Shown here: piece after piece, positions 1 to 5,900 of the stretch
Layout of the letters: each line of letters starts with the position of its first letter
Numbering within the stretch: the stretch's first letter is position 1
NCBI GenBank assembly: GCA_019744815.1
Contig: JAIEUA010000013.1
Span: 87,006 to 151,005 of the forward strand
Direction of reading: 5' to 3'
Source of the DNA: Phycisphaerales bacterium
Lineage (GTDB): Bacteria > Planctomycetota > Phycisphaerae > Phycisphaerales > UBA1924
Length of the DNA: 64,000 bases
The notes under the pieces: generated by a model
Seen by the model: only the letters and a program-made list of their open reading frames with translations
What the model was told of the DNA's origin: nothing
Databases searched by the model: none
Made by a program: the position numbers and the translations under genes

Positions 1-822
1 GTTGGCCGAGCCGGTGATGCCGCCGTCGTCAACAACCTTGATCGAGGCGTACTGGGAGCGGCCGAACTTGGTGCTGGCGAGCTTGATGCCGGTGCCGCTG
101 ACGGTGGCCTGCACGCCGAGGACGGTCGTGAAGGTGTTGATGGCGCCGGCGATGTTGGTGAGGCTGGTCGAAGACGAGAAGGTGAACTGGCGGGTGCCCA
201 GGGCGCCGCCGACTTCGATGGTGAACTGGCTTCCCGCGGCGGTGTCGATGCTCGCGGCACCGAAGGACAGGAACAGGCCGCCCTGCTGGGCCGAGCCGGT
301 GACCAGGACGTCGACGTTCAGGCTGCCGCCGGAGTACTTAGCGGCGTTGACCTTGTAGTCCGAGATCCCGGTGTTGACGTTGCTGGTCTTGAAGTCGAAG
401 TTGCCGTTGAGGAGCTTGATACCCTGGAACGACGTCGCCGAGGCGATGCGGTCGATGGTCTGGAGGATCGAGTCGACCTGGAGCTGGTTGGCCTGACGCT
501 CGGCGGCGGAGATGCCGGCGGTGGAGGCGGAGCTGGTGACCAGGCCCTGGAGCTCGGTCAGGAGGGAGGAGACCTCGCCCAGGCCGCCCTCGGCGATGTT
601 GATCACCTGGTCGGCGCGGGTGGCGTTGGCGATGGCCTGGTTGGTGCCCTTGATCTCGGAGCGGAGGTTCTCGCTGGCGATGAGGCCGGCGGGGTCGTCC
701 TTGCCGCTGCTGATCTTGAGACCGGTGCTGAGGCGCTCGAGCGACTGAGCGAGCGACTTCTGGTTGCTGGTCAGAACCCGCTGAGCGATGAGGGACTGAA
801 CGTTGGTGTTGATCCGGCCCAT
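1..822 (-). CDS. fliC: Flagellin, N-terminal part (cut by window edge)
   Basis: Flagellar filament subunit exported through the flagellar type III apparatus. The 274 codons present begin MGRINTNVQSL and carry the conserved N-terminal D0/D1 helical region (SLERLSTGL, then KDDPAGLIAS), followed by a central domain with a hook-IN-type repeat around residues 195-255. The C-terminal D1/D0 helices lie beyond the window. The ATG at 822 was chosen because AGGGAGG stands eight bases upstream. The protein is nearly superimposable on the next flagellin (1154-2671) over the shared part, so the two look like a tandem duplication. It has its own FliA-like promoter. Family assignment is certain; the exact paralogue name is not. 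Confidence 0.95.
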   Translation of the reverse strand, partial: MGRINTNVQSLIAQRVLTSNQKSLAQSLERLSTGLKISSGKDDPAGLIASENLRSEIKGTNQAIANATRADQVINIAEGGLGEVSSLLTELQGLVTSSASTAGISAAERQANQLQVDSILQTIDRIASATSFQGIKLLNGNFDFKTSNVNTGISDYKVNAAKYSGGSLNVDVLVTGSAQQGGLFLSFGAASIDTAAGSQFTIEVGGALGTRQFTFSSSTSLTNIAGAINTFTTVLGVQATVSGTGIKLASTKFGRSQYASIKVVDDGGITGSAN

Positions 823-844
823 GACAAACCTCCCTGCGGGCCGG
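814..844 (-). promoter_or_regulatory. Inverted repeat enclosing the flagellin ribosome-binding site
   Basis: CCGGCCC (844-838) can pair with GGGCCGG (820-814). The 17-base loop holds AGGGAGG and the first two bases of the start codon. Unlike the two neighbouring flagellins and csrA there is no ANGGAN hexaloop here: only two pairs flank AGGGAG. A role in translational control is inferred, not shown. Confidence 0.35.
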
Positions 845-992
845 TCGGGACAGGCGAGTGTCGCCGCCGATCGCCGACCGCCGTCGAGAACTGAGTCCGG
901 GCCAGTCGCCCGTCGACCCGAGGTTTGCAATCCGTTGCAACCCTCACATCTCGCCCAGGACGCACAAGCGTCACAGGCGTCATGCAGTCCGA

Positions 993-1019
993 AAATCGGC
1001 GGCAGCCGGGGGTGGTTTG
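993..1019 (-). promoter_or_regulatory. FliA (sigma-28)-type promoter of the first flagellin
   Basis: On the minus strand, CAAA (1019-1016) is followed by exactly 15 bases and then GCCGATTT (1000-993). The flagellar consensus is TAAA-N15-GCCGATAA. The site lies about 170 bases before the start codon and just downstream of the previous gene's terminator, which is where a monocistronic flagellin promoter is expected. Confidence 0.65.
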
Positions 1020-1060
1020 AGTCGTCTCATAAAAAACGTGGCGAAAAGACCACACACGCG

Positions 1061-1101
1061 CAAAAACAAACCGGCCCCGGGCGAAACAGACCCGGGGCCG
1101 G
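1061..1101 (-). terminator. Intrinsic terminator of the second flagellin
   Basis: The stem is an 11-base perfect inverted repeat (1101-1091 with 1081-1071, CCGGCCCCGGG type) with a nine-base loop. On the minus strand it is followed by TTTGTTTTTG (1070-1061). It lies 53 bases past the stop codon of the 1154-2671 gene and separates the two flagellins into independent transcripts. Confidence 0.85.
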
Positions 1102-1153
1102 CGTGAAGGACCGAAGTTGTTGTTCTTCAGGTACTTAGAGAACTAACGAGGGC

Positions 1154-2671
1154 TTATCCCAGGAGCTGCAGGGCCGACTGGGGGGTCTGATTGGCCAGTC
1201 CGAGGATGTTGGTCGAGGCGTTGACCAGGATCTGCGAGCGGGTGAGGCCCGCGGTCTCGGTCGCGAAATCGCTGTCACGGATCACCGACTGAGCCGCGGT
1301 GCTGTTCTCGACGGCGACGCCGAGGCTGCGGATCGTGGCTCCGATGGTGTTGGACTGGAAGGCACCCAGGCGGCCGGCGAGGGACGAGACCTGGCTGATC
1401 GCCGCGGTGACGATCTGCTGGGCCTGATCGGTGTTGCCGGTGACCAGGTTCTGTCCCTGGCCCGAGGCGAGGCTGCTGAGGTAACCCAGAGCGGCGGAGC
1501 CGAGCTTGCTCGAACCGACGGACTGGATACCGATCGAGACCTTGCCGGCGATGTCCACGTTGCCGCCGAGCAGGAACGAGGCGCCGCCGCCGGTGATGGA
1601 GAGGGCGGGGTTGGAGCCGCCGACGCTGCCGAGGGTGCGGGACTGGGTGTCGGTGAGCGTCACCTCAACATCGAGGAAGTCGGTGTTGATGCGGGCGGTC
1701 TTGCCGACGGCGGTCGCGGCGACGCCGTTGATGGTGGCGGCAAGATCCTGACCCTTGTTGGTCTTGGTGTTGGTCAGTGAGGCGAACGCGACCGAACCTG
1801 TGGTCTTGGCGACGTTGGTGTTGTTGGCGTTGAGGTCGTAGACACCCGTGCTGCCCGCGGCGGTGATGCCGCCCGCGTTGACCACGCGGAGGCTGACAAA
1901 GTTGGCCGAACCGAACTCGGTCGCGTCGAGACGGATGCCCGTGCCCGAGGTCTTGGCCTTGACGCCGGTGATGCTGGTGAAGCTGTTGATGGCGGCGGCG
2001 ATGTTGGTGAGGCTCGTCGAAGAAGAGAAGGTGAGCTGGCGGGTGCCCTGCGAGCCACCGACCTCGATGGTGAACTGGCTGCCCGTGGCGGTGTCGATCG
2101 TCGCAGCGCCGAAGGACAGGAACTGGCCGCCCTGCTGGGCCGAACCGGTCACCAGCACGTTGACGTTGAGCGAGTTACCCGTGAACTTGGCGGCGTTGAT
2201 CTTGTAGTCGCTGACGCCGCTGTTGACGCTGCTGGTCTTGAAGTCGAAGTTGCCGTTCAGGAGCTTGATGCCCTGGAACGAGGTCGACGAAGAGATGCGG
2301 TCGATGGTCTGCAGGATCGAGTCGACCTGCAGCTGGTTGGCCTGCTTCTCCGCCTGGGAGAGGCCGGCGGTGCTGCTGCTGCTGGTGACGAGGCCCTGGA
2401 GCTGCGTGAGCAGGCCGGAGACTTCGGTCAGGCCGCCGGCGGCGATGTTGACCACTTGGTCGGCGCGGTTGGAGTTGCTGATGGCGGCGTTCTTGCCGAC
2501 GATCTCAGCGCCCAGGTTGTTGCTGGCGATGAGACCGGCGGGGTCGTCCTTACCGCTGTTGATGCGGAGGCCGGTGCTGAGCCGCTCGAGCGACTGAGCG
2601 AGCGACTTCTGGTTGCTGCCCAAGACACGCTGAGCGACGAGCGACTGCACGTTGGTATTGATACGGCCCAT
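1154..2671 (-). CDS. fliC: Flagellin, second copy
   Basis: Filament subunit of 505 residues. It has the N-terminal MGRINTN/SLERLSTGL helices, a central variable region with at least one hook-IN-type repeat (around residues 195-260), and the conserved C-terminal segment ending DSDFATETAGLTRSQIL ... SALQLLG. A TTG three codons upstream would keep the frame open, but it sits almost on top of the Shine-Dalgarno sequence, so ATG at 2671 (GGGAGG ten bases upstream) is preferred. It is transcribed alone, from a FliA-like promoter at 2871-2898 to a terminator at 1061-1101. Its ribosome-binding site lies in a hairpin loop that fits a CsrA site. It is longer than enterobacterial minimal flagellins because of the decorated centre. 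Confidence 0.96.
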   Translation of the reverse strand: MGRINTNVQSLVAQRVLGSNQKSLAQSLERLSTGLRINSGKDDPAGLIASNNLGAEIVGKNAAISNSNRADQVVNIAAGGLTEVSGLLTQLQGLVTSSSSTAGLSQAEKQANQLQVDSILQTIDRISSSTSFQGIKLLNGNFDFKTSSVNSGVSDYKINAAKFTGNSLNVNVLVTGSAQQGGQFLSFGAATIDTATGSQFTIEVGGSQGTRQLTFSSSTSLTNIAAAINSFTSITGVKAKTSGTGIRLDATEFGSANFVSLRVVNAGGITAAGSTGVYDLNANNTNVAKTTGSVAFASLTNTKTNKGQDLAATINGVAATAVGKTARINTDFLDVEVTLTDTQSRTLGSVGGSNPALSITGGGASFLLGGNVDIAGKVSIGIQSVGSSKLGSAALGYLSSLASGQGQNLVTGNTDQAQQIVTAAISQVSSLAGRLGAFQSNTIGATIRSLGVAVENSTAAQSVIRDSDFATETAGLTRSQILVNASTNILGLANQTPQSALQLLG

Positions 2672-2676
2672 GACGA

Positions 2677-2694
2677 ACAAACCTCCCTGTCTGC
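2677..2694 (-). promoter_or_regulatory. Hairpin presenting the Shine-Dalgarno in an ANGGAN loop (CsrA-like site)
   Basis: On the minus strand, CAGAC (2693-2689) pairs with GTTTG (2682-2678), including one G-U pair. It extends by a further G-U pair to 2694/2677. The loop is six bases, AGGGAG (2688-2683), and this is the ribosome-binding site of the second flagellin. CsrA/RsmE proteins are known to bind ANGGAN hexaloops, so translational repression by CsrA is inferred. Confidence 0.55.
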
Positions 2695-2870
2695 TGCGGC
2701 CGGGGCATTGGCCTTCACGCCGACCCCGAGCTCTGATACGTCCGTTTCCGAGCGTCCGCGTGGAACGGACGTTGAACTCTTCGGACCGGGCTCACCCGAT
2801 CCGACGCCCGGGAAACACTCCCGGTCGGCCGCTGCTTTCGGACCATCCGAAAACACGCGGACAGACTCTG

Positions 2871-2898
2871 TGATCGGAGGCATGGGCTTCCGGGTTTA
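2871..2898 (-). promoter_or_regulatory. FliA (sigma-28)-type promoter of the second flagellin
   Basis: On the minus strand, TAAA (2898-2895) is followed by 16 bases and TCCGATCA (2878-2871). This closely matches TAAA-N15-GCCGATAA apart from one extra spacer base. It lies about 200 bases upstream of the start codon. Confidence 0.6.
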
Positions 2899-2980
2899 TG
2901 GGCTGTAACGCGAGATGCAACGAGTGGTCCGTCTGTTCCGTCTGGTGAAGATGCTCCGCCCACGCCCGGTCCGGTAAACG

Positions 2981-3008
2981 AAAAACCCCGGCCATTCACT
3001 GGCCGGGG
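2981..3008 (-). terminator. Intrinsic terminator of the third flagellin
   Basis: An eight-base perfect stem (CCCCGGCC, 3008-3001 with 2993-2986) has a seven-base loop. On the minus strand it is followed by five T residues (2985-2981). It lies about 90 bases beyond the stop codon at 3097 and closes the flgI-to-flagellin transcript. Confidence 0.88.
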
Positions 3009-3096
3009 TCCTTTAACTTCGTCTCGATAACTCGCGCCCGCGCTTACACCTCACTCGTCAGGCGCGTTGGAAGCGGCGGGGGCGTTGTCCGCGGCT

Positions 3097-4659
3097 TTAT
3101 CCCTGCAGGAGCTGCAGAACGCTCTGGCTGCTCGCGTTGGCCAGCTGCAGCACCGTGGTGCCCGACTGGCTGAGAATCTGGGCGCGGGTGAGGCCCGCGG
3201 TCTCGGACGCGAAGTCAGCGTCGCGGATCGCGCTGTTGCTGGCGGTGAGATTCTCGAGCGAGCTCGTCAGCGAGCGGGCGTTGGGGTCCAGCACGTTGCG
3301 CTGGAAGGCGCCCAAGCGTCCGCGGAGCTGGCTGATCTCGTCGATCGCCTTCTCCAGGATGTCGCTGGACTGGGTGAAGTCCTTGCGCGACACGGCCGCG
3401 GCGATCGAGTTGGCCTGACCGGTCGAGAGCGAGTTGAGGTACTGGATCGAGCCGTTGATCAGCGTGCCGCCGATGTTCGAGGCCGCGATGCTCTGCATGC
3501 CGAAGTTGGCCTGCTGGAGGGCTGACACGTCCGGTCCGAGCTGGAAGAGCGAGCCGCCGCCGGTGATGTAGAAGCTGCTGGCGGCGTTGGATGGATTGGT
3601 CGCGAAGCTGGCTGAGAGCAGCAGGTCCATCGAGAGGCTCGACGAGTTGACCTTGATCTTGAGGCCTTCGCCGGTGGCGAGGTTGCCGTTGACCAGGGCC
3701 TGCACGTCGCGTCCTTCGTCCCGCTGGGCCGGGGTGACCGTACCGGCACCGATGAGGCCGGCCCAGCCGAAGGGCGCGGCGGCCGGGGGTGCGGCGTTGT
3801 TGACCAGCTTATAGAGGTTGGGCGAGAAGGCGTCGTTGGCCGGGGCGGGGCCGCCGAGTCGCTTGACGGTGACGAAGCCCGCGCTGCCGTAGTCCGACGA
3901 CGAGAAGACCATGCCGCTGGTGGCGTTGTTGTTGATGAGGCTGGCCTTGACACCGGTGAGGCTGGTCAGGTTATTGACCGCGGCGACGACGCTGGCGAGG
4001 CCGGTGCCGCTGGTGATCGTGATCTCCTGCACGCCGCGGGTGCCGCCGATCTGGATCGTGGTGGCGCTGAGGATGGTGCCGGCGACCGAGGGCGGCTTGA
4101 AGTAGAGGTTGGCGGTCTGGGCGGAGGCGACCACGTCGACGTTGACGTTGAGGGTCTGCTGGTTGACGAACGAGGCGTTCCAGACCTGGGCCTGGACCAC
4201 GTTGGTGGGGTTGACGCCCGAGAGGGTGTAGTCCAGGCCGCCGTTGAGGAGCTTCAGGGAGCCGAAGCTGGCGGTGTTGGAGATGCGGGTGATCGACTGG
4301 ATGGCCGAGTCGATCTGGAGCTGGTTGGCGGTGCGTTCGGCCTCGGAGTTGGCGCCGGTGTTGGCGGACTCGACGATGAGGGCCTTGATGGAGTTGAGCA
4401 GGTCGCTGACTTCCGAGAGCGATGCCTCAGTGGTGGCGATGACGTTGGCGGCGCGGTCCGAGTTGCGAATGCCCTGGTTGACGCCCTCGATGTTGGCGCG
4501 CAGGCGTTCGCTGATGATGAGACCGGCGGGGTCGTCGGCGCCGCGGTTGATGCGCAGACCGGTGCTCAGCCGCTCGAAGCGGGTCTGGAGCTCACTTTGA
4601 ACGGTGCGCAGGTTCCGCTGCGCGATCACGCTCGGGATGTTGGTATTGATCCGGGCCAT
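3097..4659 (-). CDS. fliC: Flagellin, third and divergent copy behind csrA
   Basis: Filament subunit of 520 residues starting MARINTNIPSVIAQRNL. The N-terminal helices contain FERLSTGLRINRGADDPAGL and the C-terminus ends DADFASETAGLTRAQIL ... SVLQLLQG. The central region (about 170-400) is rich in small and polar residues and differs from the other two flagellins, with one hook-IN-like repeat near 200-260. The start is fixed by CGGAGG seven bases before ATG. It lies 99 bases after csrA on the same strand without an obvious promoter of its own, so it is probably co-transcribed with fliW-csrA, as hag is in Bacillus. The Shine-Dalgarno is held in a perfect six-base-pair hairpin with an ACGGAG loop. 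Confidence 0.96.
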   Translation of the reverse strand: MARINTNIPSVIAQRNLRTVQSELQTRFERLSTGLRINRGADDPAGLIISERLRANIEGVNQGIRNSDRAANVIATTEASLSEVSDLLNSIKALIVESANTGANSEAERTANQLQIDSAIQSITRISNTASFGSLKLLNGGLDYTLSGVNPTNVVQAQVWNASFVNQQTLNVNVDVVASAQTANLYFKPPSVAGTILSATTIQIGGTRGVQEITITSGTGLASVVAAVNNLTSLTGVKASLINNNATSGMVFSSSDYGSAGFVTVKRLGGPAPANDAFSPNLYKLVNNAAPPAAAPFGWAGLIGAGTVTPAQRDEGRDVQALVNGNLATGEGLKIKVNSSSLSMDLLLSASFATNPSNAASSFYITGGGSLFQLGPDVSALQQANFGMQSIAASNIGGTLINGSIQYLNSLSTGQANSIAAAVSRKDFTQSSDILEKAIDEISQLRGRLGAFQRNVLDPNARSLTSSLENLTASNSAIRDADFASETAGLTRAQILSQSGTTVLQLANASSQSVLQLLQG

Positions 4660-4660
4660 T

Positions 4661-4678
4661 GCAATCCTCCGTGATTGC
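4661..4678 (-). promoter_or_regulatory. CsrA-like hexaloop hairpin over the third flagellin's ribosome-binding site
   Basis: On the minus strand, GCAATC (4678-4673), ACGGAG (4672-4667) and GATTGC (4666-4661) form a perfect six-base-pair stem with a six-base loop. The start codon follows after one base. The loop fits ANGGAN, the hexaloop known for CsrA/RsmE targets, and holds the Shine-Dalgarno. CsrA binding would block initiation; this is inferred. Confidence 0.7.
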
Positions 4679-4758
4679 GGTGTCTAGAACGGTCGGTCAG
4701 GCGGAAGGGGTGTCGGGGCCTGCCGGGATGGGACGCGAAGAGGGTGCGAGGGGGTGGG

Positions 4759-5106
4759 TTACGCCGTGCGGGAATCGATCCGCATCGACGATGGGGTTTC
4801 TGAGTTGGGCACGATCCGTGCCGGGCCGGCGGCGAGCCGCGCCGTCTTGGACGCGTTGCTCTTGGCCGGTCCGGGCGAGATGGCGGGGCGCTCGATCGAG
4901 GCGATCGCGGCGTCCGGGGACATCGACTTGGCGGCCTGACGGTTCTCCGCCTTGATCGCCTCGTACACCTCCTTGCGGTGCACGGCGATCTTGGTGGGAG
5001 CGGTGATGCCGAGACGGACCTTGTCGCCGCGGATGTCCACCACGGTGATCTCGATCTCGTCCCCGATCATGATTGTTTCGTCGCGTTGACGCGAGAGGAC
5101 CAGCAT
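4759..5106 (-). CDS. csrA: Translational regulator CsrA with a C-terminal extension
   Basis: RNA-binding carbon storage/flagellin regulator of 115 residues. Residues 1-58 are a textbook CsrA fold: [18 protein letters not shown], then [22 protein letters not shown], with the RNA-contacting R/L residues at the N-terminus and the conserved R (HRKE) near 44. Most family members end near 60-75. The last ~50 residues here are Ala/Pro/Ser rich and probably disordered. It follows fliW and precedes a flagellin, the Bacillus-type fliW-csrA-hag order, in which FliW sequesters CsrA and free flagellin releases it. AAGGAG seven bases upstream supports the ATG at 5106, and it too lies in a hairpin loop. Confidence 0.96.
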   Translation of the reverse strand: MLVLSRQRDETIMIGDEIEITVVDIRGDKVRLGITAPTKIAVHRKEVYEAIKAENRQAAKSMSPDAAIASIERPAISPGPAKSNASKTARLAAGPARIVPNSETPSSMRIDSRTA

Positions 5107-5108
5107 GA

Positions 5109-5124
5109 AGAGCCTCCTTGCCCT
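5109..5124 (-). promoter_or_regulatory. Hairpin holding the csrA Shine-Dalgarno (possible autoregulatory CsrA site)
   Basis: On the minus strand, AGGGC (5124-5120), loop AAGGAG (5119-5114) and GCTCT (5113-5109) form a five-base-pair stem with one G-U pair. The loop is an ANGGAN hexaloop and is also the ribosome-binding site, three bases from AUG once the stem ends. Autorepression is inferred by analogy with known csrA genes. Confidence 0.5.
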
Positions 5125-5252
5125 GATAGCTGCCCGCGGGGAACGTATCCGGCGCGGGTGGGTGAAGGACCGGAGAAGCGCACGCCGGTTCGCCGTGCCA
5201 CGCGGGCACGAAGCGAGCCGATGAGTTGGTGTCGTGCGTTCTCATCAAGAGT

Positions 5253-5278
5253 CCCCGGGGCGCTCCGTCGCCTCGGGG
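5253..5278 (-). promoter_or_regulatory. ACGGAG hexaloop hairpin in the fliW-csrA leader
   Basis: On the minus strand, CCCCG-A-GGCG (5278-5269) pairs with CGCC-C-CGGGG (5262-5253). That is nine pairs with one A-C mismatch, closing the loop ACGGAG (5268-5263). The loop is identical to the one over the third flagellin's ribosome-binding site. It begins 23 bases after the fliW stop and about 150 bases before csrA. It could be a second CsrA-binding site or, less likely, a weak terminator, since no U-run follows. Confidence 0.5.
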
Positions 5279-5300
5279 TGTGAAGACGAAGAAAACAGAA

Positions 5301-5753
5301 TCAGGCCGAGATCGCGCGGCGAGGAACCGCGGCGCCGACCGTCATCAGCGGGTGGCGAACGGTCCAGCGCTTCTCGGCCAGGACCATCTGCTCGCCGACG
5401 CGGGTCAGCGTGTTGATCACCAGCGGACCCTGCAGGTTGCCGGTCAGCTGGCGGTCGATCTTGTTGACGACGACGAAGACCTGGGCGTCGTCGAGCTTGT
5501 CGAGGTGCAGGTCGCCCATCTGCTCGGGCCGGATCGGCACCGAGTAGTCGGGGACAAAGATCATCGGATCGGTGACCACGAAGGCCAGATCCGGGTCCTC
5601 GACGGACTGCAGCCAGAAGAAGCAAGCGTCTTCCGCCGGCTCGAGCAGGCAGAACTTCTTGAACTCTCCGAAGCCAAGGAGACCCTTGGGGAACGTGATC
5701 ACCCGATCGTCCGAGATGGTGACTGTTCCAAACCTGCTCGTGCGCACTTCCAT
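5301..5753 (-). CDS. fliW: Flagellar assembly factor FliW
   Basis: Antagonist of CsrA that binds either CsrA or free flagellin, so that flagellin synthesis follows export. The protein has 150 residues, the usual size. It shows the family signatures ITFPKGLLGFGEFKKFCLLEP (about residues 19-39, given here only as positions of GLLGFGE and FCLLEP), FVVTDP (about 58-63), and V-VNKIDRQLTGNLQGPLVIN (NLQGPLVIN around 106-114). The ORF remains open nine codons upstream to a TTG, but ATG at 5753 begins MEVRTSRFG and has GGGAG seven bases ahead, so it is preferred. It lies between flgL and csrA in a single-strand cluster. Confidence 0.95.
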   Translation of the reverse strand: MEVRTSRFGTVTISDDRVITFPKGLLGFGEFKKFCLLEPAEDACFFWLQSVEDPDLAFVVTDPMIFVPDYSVPIRPEQMGDLHLDKLDDAQVFVVVNKIDRQLTGNLQGPLVINTLTRVGEQMVLAEKRWTVRHPLMTVGAAVPRRAISA

Positions 5754-5900
5754 GTCGCGCTCCCGCGATGCGGCCGTCAAACACTGAAGATCGCTCCGGC
5801 CTCCGTGGCCGGCGACGTCCTGTCGCTCGAATCTCCCGGGGCCGTGCCGGGTCGAGCCTCTCGATCAATCTCGCGCGGGCGCCTGTCGGCGGGGTGCGAG

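Larger units (their letters stand above)
823..1153. other. Intergenic region between the first and second flagellin genes
   Basis: This 331-base gap holds the terminator of the upstream flagellin (1061-1101), a FliA-like promoter (993-1019) and a leader of about 165 bases ending in the ribosome-binding-site repeat. No coding sequence is supported. A short interrupted repeat, GCAA-TCCG-TTGC, lies near 928-939. Confidence 0.6.
2672..3096. other. Intergenic region between the second and third flagellin genes
   Basis: This 425-base gap holds the terminator of the third flagellin (2981-3008), a FliA-type promoter (2871-2898), and a leader of about 190 bases ending in the CsrA-like hairpin (2677-2694). 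No reading frame here has a credible start or family match. Confidence 0.6.

Noticed and set aside
5253..5278. Intrinsic terminator between fliW and csrA
   Set aside because: The stem is strong but is not followed by a U-run on the minus strand, and csrA lacks a clear promoter of its own; regulatory hairpin is favoured.
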